From contig CALLNU010000034.1 in assembly GCA_938005465.1 (NCBI GenBank), positions 124,001 through 188,000 of the forward strand: a stretch of 64,000 nt of DNA, given 5' to 3'. Source of the stretch: an uncultured Collinsella sp. (GTDB lineage: Bacteria; Actinomycetota; Coriobacteriia; Coriobacteriales; Coriobacteriaceae). This document shows, piece after piece, positions 52,998 to 61,740 of the stretch. The notes beneath the pieces are model-generated. The model was not told where the DNA came from. It did not search any database and saw nothing but the letters and a program-made list of their open reading frames with translations. Each line of letters begins with the position of its first letter. The first letter of the stretch is position 1. Both the position numbers and the translations under genes were made by a program.

Positions 52998-53972
52998 ATG
53001 GCAATCAAGAAGCTGATCCTTGATCTGGATATGGGTGTGGACGATGCGATGGCGCTGGCCTATGCCATCGCGAGTCCCGAGGTGGAGCTCGTGGGCATCA
53101 CCACGTGCTTTGGCAACGTACGCGTCGAGCAGTCGGCGCACAACTGCTTGGCGGTGCTCGACCTGTTGGGTCGTCCCGAGGTGCCGGTGTACCTGGGTGC
53201 CGACCGTCCTCTGCAGGCGACTGAGCCCTATGCGCCGCCGGCGTCCACCGCGCTCATTCACGGCAAGAACGGCATCGGCGGCGCGAGCGTGCCCGCGTCG
53301 CCCTACGAGCCGGTGGGGGCGACCTCGGCCGACGGCAACGCTGCGGTCGATTATCTGATCGATGCCGCGCGCACCTATGGTCCCGATCTGGTCTACGTAG
53401 TGACTGGCCCGCTCTCCAACCTGGCGCTCGCCCTGGAGCGCGATGCGGCGGCGATGATGTCCATCGGCCGCGTGGTCGTGATGGGCGGCGCCCTTACCGT
53501 GCCCGGCAACGTGAGCGCGGGCGCTGAGGCCAACATGGCGAGCGACCCCGAGGCAGCCGACGCGGTGCTGCGTTCAGGTCGCAAGCTCACCATGGTGGGT
53601 CTGGACGTGACGCATCGCGTGGTGCTCACACGCCGCGACGTTGCCGGCTGGACGGGCTCGGGCACCATGGCGGGCTGCGCATTTGCGAGCATGGTCGAGC
53701 ACTACATTGGCTCGTACGAGATGAACGCACCCTACCTGGGTGGTTGTGCGCTGCACGATCCGCTGGCCGTTGCCGTGGCGATCGACCCCACGCTCGTAGG
53801 TGCGCTCGGCTGCAACCTGCGTGTTGATCTGCTGGGAGAGTATCGCGGCCGCACCATTTGCGACGAGCACCGTCTGTCTGATCCGGACAAGAGTGCGCTT
53901 GTGGCACTGACCGTGGATGCTCCGCGCTTCCTGTCCGAGTTCAAGACACGTATGGCCCGTGTCCTTGGCTAA
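52998..53972 (+). CDS. Inosine-uridine-preferring nucleoside hydrolase
   Basis: This 324-residue enzyme has the metal-binding motif LDLDMGVDDAMALAYA (Asp residues at 9, 11, 15, 16) and VVTGPLSNLALAL, MGGAL and the C-terminal HDPLAVA with the last Asp ligand. It cleaves nucleosides to base and ribose in the cytosol. It is co-transcribed with ribokinase. Substrate preference (purine or pyrimidine) cannot be read from the sequence. Confidence 0.92.
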   Translation: MAIKKLILDLDMGVDDAMALAYAIASPEVELVGITTCFGNVRVEQSAHNCLAVLDLLGRPEVPVYLGADRPLQATEPYAPPASTALIHGKNGIGGASVPASPYEPVGATSADGNAAVDYLIDAARTYGPDLVYVVTGPLSNLALALERDAAAMMSIGRVVVMGGALTVPGNVSAGAEANMASDPEAADAVLRSGRKLTMVGLDVTHRVVLTRRDVAGWTGSGTMAGCAFASMVEHYIGSYEMNAPYLGGCALHDPLAVAVAIDPTLVGALGCNLRVDLLGEYRGRTICDEHRLSDPDKSALVALTVDAPRFLSEFKTRMARVLG

Positions 53973-53983
53973 ATGTTTTTCAC

Positions 53984-54021
53984 GCCCCGCCCCATGTAGT
54001 CAATTTGGGACGGGGCTTTTT
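53984..54021 (+). terminator. Intrinsic terminator of the nucleoside salvage operon
   Basis: GCCCCGCCCCA pairs with TGGGACGGGGC (one mismatch), then TTTTT. The right arm is a TTGGGACGGGGCTTTTT word also found at 60359-60376. Confidence 0.75.
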
Positions 54022-54069
54022 AGCTACCGAGTAAATGTGCCCGTTGGGGGAATAGTCGCACCACTTCGC

Positions 54070-54115
54070 TTGACAACAGGCTAAACTAGCTATTAAACAT
54101 TTACTATTCTGTTTA
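54070..54115 (+). promoter_or_regulatory. Promoter and operator-like site of the LacI regulator gene
   Basis: TTGACA at 54070-54075 and TATTAA at 54091-54096 (15-base spacing) are followed by TCTGTTTA at 54108-54115. This is the same word, inverted, as the sites before the isomerase gene, consistent with autoregulation. Confidence 0.45.
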
Positions 54116-54198
54116 GATTGAATTTGCGGTCGTTTAGTTGTCGAGTCGCGGGGCGGTCAGGCCACGATGCTCGACCGCGACCGTTACTAGGGGGAACA

Positions 54199-55209
54199 AT
54201 GGCTAAAGCAAGTGTTCGCGAGATCAGCCGCATCACCGGTTTTTCGCCTGCGACTGTGTCCAACGCGCTCAACCGCAAGCGCAGCGTGAGCGAGGAGACC
54301 GCTAAGGTCATCCTGGAGTGCGCACAATCGCTCGGCTACCAGCAGTCGACGCAACTCGAGAGCATTCAGTTTGTGCTTGCGCGCAAGACGGGCGCCATCC
54401 TGGACGAGAGCACCTTTCACCCCGCGGTCATCGAGGGCGTGGAGCGCCAGGCGCGTCGCCACGGCATGAGCACGAGCTTTGTCTCGCTCGACTTTAGCGA
54501 CTTGAACGCCGTGCGCCCGCAGGTCGAGGGCCTTATCGCCGACCCGGCTGCCGCCATCGTGTTGATGGGCACCGAGCTGGGTGAGGAAGACTACGCCTTG
54601 TTCGCCAACGCTGCCGCCCACCTGATCGTGCTCGACGGTTGGAGCGACCGTCAGTACTTTGATGCCGTAGTCATTGCCAACACCGATTCGGTACTGCGTG
54701 CCGTGGATTACCTTATCGAAAAGGGTCACAAGCAAATTGGCTACCTAGCAGGCGACCTTCGCATCCGCAACTTTAAGGATCGCGAGCGCGGCTATCGCCA
54801 AGCGCTTGAGGATGCAGACCTTGAGGCCAACCCGGCATGGCGCGTCACGCTGGGAACCACGCTCGAGGGCGCTTATCGCGACATGGGCGCGTGGCTCGAC
54901 AGCATCTCGCGCGACGACCTGCCGACGGCTTTCTTTGCCGAGAACGACGTGCTCGCCGTGGGCGCCATGCGCGCGCTGAGCGAACACGGCGTGCGCGTGC
55001 CCGAGGATGTCTCGATCATCGGCTTTGATGACCTGTCTCTAGGCGCCTTCTCCAACCCGCCGCTCACCACGGTGCACGTTCCCAAGCACGAGGTGGGCGA
55101 AATCGCGGTGCGCCGCCTGGTGGGTAACATCCGCAATCCCAAGAGCTATACCTGCAAGACGGCCGTATCGACGTATTTTGTCGAGCGCCAGAGCGTGCGC
55201 GAAATCTAG
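54199..55209 (+). CDS. LacI-family transcriptional regulator of the sugar operon
   Basis: This 336-residue regulator has an N-terminal LacI HTH (ASVREISRITGFSPATVSNA) with hinge helix, followed by a periplasmic-binding-like effector domain (about 60-330; GFDDLSLGAFSNPPLTTVHV is the conserved end). It probably represses the isomerase-transketolase-kinase genes just downstream until a sugar or sugar phosphate binds. GGGGGAACA precedes ATG 54199. TAAACAGA words flank its own and the next promoter. Confidence 0.93.
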   Translation: MAKASVREISRITGFSPATVSNALNRKRSVSEETAKVILECAQSLGYQQSTQLESIQFVLARKTGAILDESTFHPAVIEGVERQARRHGMSTSFVSLDFSDLNAVRPQVEGLIADPAAAIVLMGTELGEEDYALFANAAAHLIVLDGWSDRQYFDAVVIANTDSVLRAVDYLIEKGHKQIGYLAGDLRIRNFKDRERGYRQALEDADLEANPAWRVTLGTTLEGAYRDMGAWLDSISRDDLPTAFFAENDVLAVGAMRALSEHGVRVPEDVSIIGFDDLSLGAFSNPPLTTVHVPKHEVGEIAVRRLVGNIRNPKSYTCKTAVSTYFVERQSVREI

Positions 55210-55378
55210 GCGAAGGCAGCATCGTTTGCGGCGCGTCAAAGCGCGCGAGGGCAGTAAAAACAACGCTATTCAAAAAGGGGGTCCTTCGGGACCCTTTTTG
55301 TTCTCCTTGTATGTTCAGTTTGTTTACATACCGTTTAGGCTGATTTCACTACCGTCCACGGGTATTTCGCGTTAAACT

Positions 55379-55440
55379 TCTAAACAGAAGAGTAAAACAT
55401 TTAGTAAACAGAACAAAACGAAACACGCGTCTGTTTACTG
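55379..55440 (+). promoter_or_regulatory. Cluster of TAAACAGA operator-like sites before the isomerase gene
   Basis: TAAACAGA occurs at 55381-55388 and 55405-55412 (24-base period), and inverted as TCTGTTTA at 55430-55437. The AT-rich stretch lies 30-90 bases before the isomerase start and is the likely LacI binding region. Confidence 0.55.
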
Positions 55441-55465
55441 AACATGTGACTAGGGGAGGACGTAC

Positions 55466-56866
55466 ATGGATAAAATCAAGCTCGGCTTTGTGCCCACACG
55501 CCGCAGCATTTTTAGCGCGCCGGACGCGATTAAGTATCGCGGCCTGACGGCCGATCGCCTGCGCGAGATCGGCGTCGACATTGTGGACATTGACGACATC
55601 AACGACGAGGGCCTGCTGTTTGACGACAGCCATATCGAGCCTATCGTCAAGAAGTTCCGCGCCGAGGGCGTCGACGGCATCATGCTGTGCCACGCCAACT
55701 TTGGCACCGAGTACGTTTGCGCCCGCCTTGCCCGTGAGCTCGACCTGCCCGTGCTGCTGTGGGGCCCGCGCGACGAGCGCCCCGAGCCCGATGGCACCCG
55801 CCTGCGTGATAGCCAGTGCGGCCTGTTCGCCACCGGCAAGGTCCTGCGCCGCTTCCAGGTTCCCTTTACCTATATGACCAACTGCCGCCTGACCGATCCC
55901 GAGTTCGAACGCGGCGTTTGGGACTTCTTGGCCGTGTGCAACGTGGTCAAGACCTTCAAGCGCACCCGCATCCTGCAGATGGCCACCCGTCCGTTCGACT
56001 TCTGGTCCACCATGTGCAACGAGGGCGAGCTGCTCGAGAAGTTCAATATTCAGCTTTCGCCCATCCCCATGACCGAACTTGTTCAGGCCGTGCGCGACGC
56101 CCAGGCCGACGAGCAGGCCATGTCCGCCATGCTCGACCACATTCGCGACAGCTTTGAGATCTGCATCCCCGAGGACAAGGTCCCCGCGGTCGCAGGGCTC
56201 GCTATCGCTATGAAGCGCCTGGTCGATAAGTACGGCTGCAACGCCGGCGCCATCCAGTGCTGGAACGCCCTGCAGGACGAGCTGGGCATTATGCCCTGCG
56301 CCGCCAACGCCATCCTCAATGAGATGGGTATCCCCGTCGTGTGCGAGACCGATATCCACGGCGCCATTACCGCGCTGATGGTCGAGGCCGCCGACCTGGG
56401 CCGTCACCGCGGCATGTTTGCTGACTGGACCGTGCGGCATCCCGATAACGAGAACGGCGAGCTGCTGCAGCACTGCGGCCCCTGGCCCTGCAGCTGCGCG
56501 GCTGTCAAGCCCAAGCTCACCTACCCGCTGGCTTTCGATCACCCCGGCGCGCTGACGGCCGAGGCCAAGCACGGCGACCTCACCCTTGCCCGCTTTGATG
56601 GCGACAACGGCGAGTATTCGCTGCTGCTCGGCAACGCCTGCGGTATCGACGGGCCGGCCGGCATGGGCACCTACCTGTGGGTTGAGGTCGACAACCTCAA
56701 GCGCCTCGAGGCCAAGATCGTCGAGGGCCCCTACATTCACCACTGCGTCGCCATTCACGCCAACGTGGTGCCGGTGCTCTACGAGGCGTGCAAGTACATC
56801 GGCATCCAGCCCGACCTATACGACCCGATTGAAGAAGACGTCAAAGCCTACCTGCGAGGAGAGTAG
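55466..56866 (+). CDS. FucI-like sugar isomerase (L-fucose/L-arabinose isomerase superfamily)
   Basis: A 466-residue protein of COG2407 type. Likely Mn2+ ligands are Glu294 (VVCETDIHGA), Asp320 (MFADW) and a His in YIHHCVAIHANV, by analogy with FucI. It should convert an aldose to a ketose in the cytosol. The Rossmann-like N-terminal part (KLGFVPTRRSIFSAP; GVDGIMLCHANFG) is also typical of the superfamily. It heads the operon isomerase, transketolase subunits 1 and 2, kinase. The sugar is unknown; L-fucose itself is unlikely, because no fuculose aldolase is encoded and a transketolase pair is. Confidence 0.78.
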   Translation: MDKIKLGFVPTRRSIFSAPDAIKYRGLTADRLREIGVDIVDIDDINDEGLLFDDSHIEPIVKKFRAEGVDGIMLCHANFGTEYVCARLARELDLPVLLWGPRDERPEPDGTRLRDSQCGLFATGKVLRRFQVPFTYMTNCRLTDPEFERGVWDFLAVCNVVKTFKRTRILQMATRPFDFWSTMCNEGELLEKFNIQLSPIPMTELVQAVRDAQADEQAMSAMLDHIRDSFEICIPEDKVPAVAGLAIAMKRLVDKYGCNAGAIQCWNALQDELGIMPCAANAILNEMGIPVVCETDIHGAITALMVEAADLGRHRGMFADWTVRHPDNENGELLQHCGPWPCSCAAVKPKLTYPLAFDHPGALTAEAKHGDLTLARFDGDNGEYSLLLGNACGIDGPAGMGTYLWVEVDNLKRLEAKIVEGPYIHHCVAIHANVVPVLYEACKYIGIQPDLYDPIEEDVKAYLRGE

Positions 56867-56868
56867 AA

Positions 56869-57705
56869 ATGGCAACTATCGAAGAGCTTGAGTCCCTGCG
56901 TTGGGATCTTCGCCGCGATTGCGTCGATATCATCATGGCTGGCGCCGGCGGCCACATCGGTGGCGACATGTCGGTGATCGACGCCCTCATGACCCTCTAT
57001 GCCAACCACCTCAACATTTCGCCCGAGACCGTCGACGACCCCAACCGCGACCGCTTTGTGCTCTCTAAGGGCCACGCCATGGAGGCCTACTACGCGGTGC
57101 TGTGCCACGAGGGCTATTTGGACCTCGACGACGTCAAGGCCCGCTTCTCCAAGTTCGGCAGCCCCTACATCGGTCACCCCAACAACAAGCTCAAGGGCAT
57201 CGAGATGAACTCCGGCTCGCTGGGCCATGGCCTGCCCGTGGCCGTAGGCATGGCGCTTGCCGGCAAGATGGACGGCCGCGACTACCGCGTCTACACCATC
57301 ATGGGCGACGGCGAGCTTGCCGAGGGCTCGGTCTGGGAAGGCGCCATGAGCGGCGGCAACTACCAGCTCGATAACCTGTGCGCGCTCGTGGACCGCAATC
57401 GCCTGCAGATCAGCGGCAGCACCGAGGACGTCATGAAGCAGGATTCGCAGGAGGAGCGCTGGGCTGCCTTCGGCTGGAACGTGCTTTCCATTCCGGGCAA
57501 CGACATCCAGGCCATTGACGCCGCGCTGACGCTTGCGGCCGAGACCAAGGGAAAGCCCACGGTCATCATTCTCAACACGGTGAAGGGCTATGGCTCGCCC
57601 ATTATGGAGGACAAGGCCGCCTGGCATCATCACCTGCCCAACGATGAGGAATATGCCCAGATCATCGCCGATTTCGCTGCCCATAAGGAGGCCATCAATG
57701 GCTAA
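56869..57705 (+). CDS. Transketolase, N-terminal (ThDP pyrophosphate-binding) subunit
   Basis: This 278-residue subunit carries the ThDP motif GDGELAEGSVWEGAMSGG...N and the substrate-loop motifs LSKGHAMEAYYAVL and SGSLGHGLPVAVGMAL. It lies two bases after the isomerase stop and overlaps the next gene by eight bases. Split transketolases act on pentose or branched-sugar phosphates. Here the subunit probably processes the ketose phosphate made by the isomerase and kinase. Confidence 0.93.
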   Translation: MATIEELESLRWDLRRDCVDIIMAGAGGHIGGDMSVIDALMTLYANHLNISPETVDDPNRDRFVLSKGHAMEAYYAVLCHEGYLDLDDVKARFSKFGSPYIGHPNNKLKGIEMNSGSLGHGLPVAVGMALAGKMDGRDYRVYTIMGDGELAEGSVWEGAMSGGNYQLDNLCALVDRNRLQISGSTEDVMKQDSQEERWAAFGWNVLSIPGNDIQAIDAALTLAAETKGKPTVIILNTVKGYGSPIMEDKAAWHHHLPNDEEYAQIIADFAAHKEAING

Positions 57706-58636
57706 CAAGATCGCCAACCGCAAGGTTATCTGCGACACGCTGCTCGAGACCGCCGAGACCGATAAGGACATCGTCGTCCTGTGCTCCGACTCCCGCGGTT
57801 CCGCATCGCTCACGCCGTTCTTTGATCAGTATCCCCAGCAGTCCGTCGAGGTCGGCATCGCCGAGCAGGACCTGGTGAGCATCGCCGCCGGCATGGCTTC
57901 GTGCGGCAAGAAGGCCTGGGCCGCCTCGCCGGCGTCCTTTGTGACCACGCGCTCGTATGAGCAGTGCAAGGTCGATGTCTCGTACTCCAACACCAACGTC
58001 AAGCTCATCGGTATCTCGGGCGGCGTGTCCTACGGCGCCTTGGGCATGAGCCATCACTCCGCACAGGATATCGCTGCCATGAGCGCGATTCCCAACATGC
58101 GTGTATATCTGCCGAGCGATCGTTTCCAGACTGCCGAGCTCGTGCGCGCCCTGGTTGCCGACAACAAGCCGGCCTACATCCGCGTGGGCCGCAACCCGGT
58201 CGAGGACGTGTATACCGAGGACGAGTGCCCGTTCCAGATGGACCGCGCCACCTGGGTACGTCGCGGCACCGATGTGACGATTGTCGCCACTGGCGAGATG
58301 GTCCGCCATGCCGTGGACGCCGCCGACCTGCTGGCCGAGCAGGGTATCTCCGCTACCGTGCTCGACATGTACTGCGTCAAGCCGCTCGACGCCGAGGCCG
58401 TGATTGAGGCCGCCGGTGCCACGCGCGCCGTCGTGACCGTCGAGGAGCACAGCCCCTTTGGCGGCATGGGCTCCATGGTCGCGCAGGTCGTGGGCGAGCA
58501 TTGCCCGCGTCCTGTTAAGTGTCTGAGCCTGCCCGACGCGCCGGTCATCACCGGCACGAGTCCCGAGGTCTTTGCGCACTATGGCTTGACGGGCGAGGGA
58601 ATCGCCAAGACGGTCGCCGAGTTCCTCGGCAACTAG
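57698..58636 (+). CDS. Transketolase, C-terminal (pyrimidine-binding) subunit
   Basis: In this 312-residue partner of the preceding subunit, the Pyr domain has VEVGIAEQDLVSIAAGMASCG with the catalytic Glu that activates the cofactor. A C-terminal domain (about 190-305) contains VTVEEHSPFGGMGSMVA. ATG 57698 lies inside the end of the first subunit gene, giving translational coupling. Confidence 0.93.
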   Translation: MANKIANRKVICDTLLETAETDKDIVVLCSDSRGSASLTPFFDQYPQQSVEVGIAEQDLVSIAAGMASCGKKAWAASPASFVTTRSYEQCKVDVSYSNTNVKLIGISGGVSYGALGMSHHSAQDIAAMSAIPNMRVYLPSDRFQTAELVRALVADNKPAYIRVGRNPVEDVYTEDECPFQMDRATWVRRGTDVTIVATGEMVRHAVDAADLLAEQGISATVLDMYCVKPLDAEAVIEAAGATRAVVTVEEHSPFGGMGSMVAQVVGEHCPRPVKCLSLPDAPVITGTSPEVFAHYGLTGEGIAKTVAEFLGN

Positions 58637-58655
58637 TAGAAACAGACGCTGCGCT

Positions 58656-58750
58656 GCCGCCAAGCACCGCACCTTGCCGTTCAAACTGTCGCTTGCGTAC
58701 ACAAAGTACGCGGCGCTCCTCTTTCACGGCAATCTGCGGCACTTGACGGC
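58656..58750. repeat. Long imperfect hairpin with a GCGTAC-AAAGTACGC core
   Basis: About 45-base arms are strongly complementary around GCGTAC-ACAAA-GTACGC (58695-58711). The second member of the family is at 63504-63611; its arms differ in sequence but pair equally well. Confidence 0.7.
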
Positions 58751-58810
58751 CGCTCGCTCCTTGTCCGTCGGATTTTAGTTTTTGAATCGACGGGGGAGAC
58801 AGGAGAGTAC

Positions 58811-60301
58811 ATGAGCAAATACATCATCGGAATCGATCAGTCCACCCAGGGCACGAAGGCGCTGCTGGTGGACGAGGGCGGCCACCTGATTCATCGTGCC
58901 GACCGCTCGCATCGCCAGATTGTCAACGAGGCCGGCTGGGTGAGCCATGATCCGACCGAGATTGCCGCCAACGTGCTGGCCGTGGCGCGTGCCGTGGTGG
59001 AGGAGACCGGGGTCGATCCGGCAGATATCGCCGGCATTGGCATCTCCAACCAGCGCGAGACCACCGTTGCCTGGCGTCGCACGACGGGCGAGCCGCTGTG
59101 CGACGCCGTGGTGTGGCAGTGCGCCCGCGCCCGCGAGCTGTGCGACGAGCTTGCTGCGCGCGAAGGCGTGGCCGAGCTGGTGCGTGACACGACAGGTCTG
59201 GTGCTCTCGCCCTACTATCCGGCGGGCAAGATGGCCTGGATCCTCGCGAACGTTCCGGCGGCTGCCAAGGCCGCGGCGGCGGGCGAGCTGTGCCTGGGCA
59301 CCATCGATGCCTGGGTGGTCTGGACGCTCACGGGCGGTGCGGAGTTTCGCTGCGACTGGTCCAATGCCAGCCGCACGCAGCTCTTCGACCTGCGCCGTGG
59401 CTGTTGGAGCGAGCCGGTGTGCGAGGCTTTTGGCATCGATCCGGCCTGCCTGCCGCAGGTGACCGACTCCGATGGTCTCTTTGGCACGACGGACCTGGAC
59501 GGCTTTTTGCCCGCGCCCGTGCCGGTGCACGGCGTGCTGGGCGACAGCCATGCGGCCCTGTTTGCGCAGGGTTGCCACAGCCGCGGCATGGCCAAAGCGA
59601 CCTATGGCACCGGCAGCTCGGTCATGATGAATGTCGGCAACGAGTTTGTCGCCAGCTCGCACGGGCTTTCGAGCTCGCTCGCGTGGCGTATGGACGGCGT
59701 GACCGAGTACGTGCTCGAGGGCAACGTGAGCTACGCCGGCGCCGTCAAGACCTGGCTGCGCGACGACCTGGAGCTCATCAACAATCCCGAGGAAGTCACC
59801 GACCTGTGCTACGCCGCCAATCCGGCGAGCCGCGTCTACTTTGTGCCGGCGTTTACCGGCCTGGGCGCGCCGCACTGGGCAAGTGATGCCGAGGGCTGCG
59901 TCTTTGGCATGACGCGCACCACGGGTCGCGCGGAGTTCGTAAAGGCCGCCGATGAGTCGATCGCCTATCAGATCTTCGACGTTATTGATGCGATGGTCGA
60001 GGATTCGGGCGCGGCGCTTGCCGAGCTTCGTGTTGACGGCGGCCCCACGCGCGATGCGTACCTGATGCAGTTTGAGAGCGACTTGGTCGGCTCGCCCATC
60101 CGCATTGCGAGCAATGACGAGATGAGCGGTCTGGGCGCAGCTTGGGCCTGCGGCATTGCGCTGGGCATGTACGCGCGCGATGTCGTCGACGTCTATGGCG
60201 CCCGCGGCATCGTGGAGCCTGCCATGCCCGCAGACGAGCGAGCCAAAAAGATCGCCGGCTGGCGACATGCCGTTGAGGCGACCATCGCGTACACGGCCTA
60301 A
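58811..60301 (+). CDS. FGGY-family carbohydrate kinase
   Basis: A 496-residue kinase with the two FGGY signatures. The ATP site DQSTQGTKALLVD is at the N-terminus. GTGSSVMMNVG and FVPAFTGLGAPHW follow, then RVDGGPTRDAYLMQF in the second half. It resembles glycerol kinase and xylulokinase. Operon context with an isomerase and split transketolase argues for a ketose substrate, possibly a ketopentose. It starts 174 bases after transketolase, across a large hairpin, so its transcription may be partly separate. Confidence 0.85.
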   Translation: MSKYIIGIDQSTQGTKALLVDEGGHLIHRADRSHRQIVNEAGWVSHDPTEIAANVLAVARAVVEETGVDPADIAGIGISNQRETTVAWRRTTGEPLCDAVVWQCARARELCDELAAREGVAELVRDTTGLVLSPYYPAGKMAWILANVPAAAKAAAAGELCLGTIDAWVVWTLTGGAEFRCDWSNASRTQLFDLRRGCWSEPVCEAFGIDPACLPQVTDSDGLFGTTDLDGFLPAPVPVHGVLGDSHAALFAQGCHSRGMAKATYGTGSSVMMNVGNEFVASSHGLSSSLAWRMDGVTEYVLEGNVSYAGAVKTWLRDDLELINNPEEVTDLCYAANPASRVYFVPAFTGLGAPHWASDAEGCVFGMTRTTGRAEFVKAADESIAYQIFDVIDAMVEDSGAALAELRVDGGPTRDAYLMQFESDLVGSPIRIASNDEMSGLGAAWACGIALGMYARDVVDVYGARGIVEPAMPADERAKKIAGWRHAVEATIAYTA

Positions 60302-60339
60302 AATGATTTTTCTGGGACGGGGATTAAAAACTCATTGAC

Positions 60340-60453
60340 CCCCGTCCTAGGCAGCTCATTTGGGACGGGGCTTTTTTGACTGGTATGATGGGTGCGACCA
60401 TTCGAACCAGCTAAAAGAGCCCCGTCCCAAATTGACTACCGAGAGGAACTGCC
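60340..60453 (+). promoter_or_regulatory. luxS promoter region embedded in a long inverted repeat
   Basis: TTTGGGACGGGGCT at 60359-60372 and its complement at 60418-60431 enclose TATGAT (60384-60389, likely -10) and a smaller CTGGT/ACCAG stem. The left arm plus TTTTTT also reads as a terminator for the upstream kinase. Confidence 0.5.
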
Positions 60454-60942
60454 ATGGAGCGCATCGCGAGTTTTTCCGTTGACCATCTGCTGCTCGAGCC
60501 CGGCGTGTATGTGAGCCGCATCGACCGCGATCCGGCGACCGGCGCCGCCGTCACCACCTTTGACCTGCGCCTGACCACGCCCAACAAGGAGCCGGTCATG
60601 AACACCGCCGAGTGCCACACCATCGAGCACCTGGGTGCGACGTTCCTTCGCAACCATGCCGAGTGGTCGAGCCGCATTGTCTACTTTGGCCCTATGGGTT
60701 GCCGCACGGGCTTTTACCTCGTCGTGTTTGGCGAGGTGACGAGCGAGGAGATCCTGCCGCTCGTGCGTGAGCTGTTCGAGTTTGTTGCCGGCTTTGAGGG
60801 CGATGTCCCCGGTGCTGCTCCCGAGGAGTGCGGTAACTATCTGGACCAGAACCTTCCCATGGCTAACTGGCTCGCGCGCCGTTACCTCGACCGTGACCTG
60901 GCCGATATCGACGAGAAGCACCTGCACTATCAGCAGGCCTAA
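60454..60942 (+). CDS. luxS: S-ribosylhomocysteine lyase (autoinducer-2 synthase)
   Basis: This 162-residue enzyme has metal ligands His55, His59 (HTIEH) and Cys126 (EECGNY). LGATFLRNH and YFGPMGCRTGFYLV are family hallmarks. It converts S-ribosylhomocysteine to homocysteine and DPD, the precursor of AI-2. GAGAGGAACTGCC precedes the ATG. It is monocistronic, ending in a terminator at 60972-61002. Confidence 0.97.
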   Translation: MERIASFSVDHLLLEPGVYVSRIDRDPATGAAVTTFDLRLTTPNKEPVMNTAECHTIEHLGATFLRNHAEWSSRIVYFGPMGCRTGFYLVVFGEVTSEEILPLVRELFEFVAGFEGDVPGAAPEECGNYLDQNLPMANWLARRYLDRDLADIDEKHLHYQQA

Positions 60943-60971
60943 GGGCTATATCGCCTAAAACGCGTGCATTG

Positions 60972-61002
60972 GGCGCCTTCGCTTATGCGGGGGCGCCTTT
61001 TT
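60972..61002 (+). terminator. Intrinsic terminator of luxS
   Basis: GGCGCC arms around a 14-base loop, followed by TTTTT. Confidence 0.65.
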
Positions 61003-61051
61003 GTTGAGTGATCGGGACGAGCGTTCAAAATCGCTCATGTTTGTTCTAGAA

Positions 61052-61077
61052 TGTTCGTATAGTCACATTTACGAACA
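61052..61077 (+). promoter_or_regulatory. Operator-like inverted repeat before the DUF4867-like gene
   Basis: TGTTCGTA and TACGAACA are perfectly inverted around ten bases, and TGTTCTAGA lies just upstream. The right arm abuts the AGGAG ribosome binding site, so a bound repressor or a hairpin would block translation start. Confidence 0.45.
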
Positions 61078-61086
61078 GGAGTGAAC

Positions 61087-61731
61087 ATGCATATCTACTC
61101 TGTCAACGATCCCGAGTTCAAATCCTATGGCAACGTTTGGGATGACGTTTCGTCCGAGCTCACGTCGCCCGTGCTCGAGGCGCTCTCTGCCACGCCCATT
61201 CCCGAGGGCAGCAAGTACGTAGCGAGCGCGCCGGAGCTCGAGGGCGTCAAGGATGCCGATAAACTGGGCTTTCTCATGTTTGGCGGCCGTCCCTTCCAGC
61301 TGGGCTGGTGCAACGGCCACAATACCCGACTCAACTGCCTGGAGTATCATCGCGCGAGTGAGTTCAACCTGGGCGCGCGCGACTTTATCCTGCTCGTGGC
61401 GCATCGCTGGGAGATCGAGGACGGCAAGCTCGACACCGCGTGCGTCAAGGCGTTCCGCGTGCCGGCGGGCAAGGTCGTCGAGGTTTTCAACACCACGCTT
61501 CACTACACGCCATGCATGGTCGACGACGGCGGCTTCCAGGTGATGGTGGCGCTGCCCGCCGGCACCAACGGGCCGCGCCCCGAGGCTGCAACCGACATGC
61601 CTGCCGCCGGTGACAGCTACTGCTACTGGAAGGCCGACAAGTGGGTCCTCTGCCACGCCGACAGCCCCAAGGCAGCCGAAGGCGGCTACGTGGGCCTCAT
61701 CGGCAAAAACCTCGACATTACCTGCGACTAG
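61087..61731 (+). CDS. DUF4867-like protein
   Basis: This 214-residue protein starts MHIYSVNDPEFKSYGNV and contains PFQLGWCNGHNTRLNCLEYH and VFNTTLHYTPCMVDDGGFQV. The pattern is that of DUF4867, a family with cupin-like (ureidoglycolate-lyase-like) features, often found near sugar-isomerase genes. It may act as a carbohydrate isomerase or epimerase, but no reaction is established. ATG 61087 is chosen over GTG 61081 by the AGGAG spacing. It stands alone between luxS and a GH1 gene. Confidence 0.65.
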   Translation: MHIYSVNDPEFKSYGNVWDDVSSELTSPVLEALSATPIPEGSKYVASAPELEGVKDADKLGFLMFGGRPFQLGWCNGHNTRLNCLEYHRASEFNLGARDFILLVAHRWEIEDGKLDTACVKAFRVPAGKVVEVFNTTLHYTPCMVDDGGFQVMVALPAGTNGPRPEAATDMPAAGDSYCYWKADKWVLCHADSPKAAEGGYVGLIGKNLDITCD

Positions 61732-61740
61732 AATCTTTTG

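Noticed and set aside
55466..60301. Ordinary L-fucose catabolic operon
   Set aside because: The isomerase is only FucI-like. No fuculose-1-phosphate aldolase or lactaldehyde reductase is encoded, and a transketolase pair would have no role.
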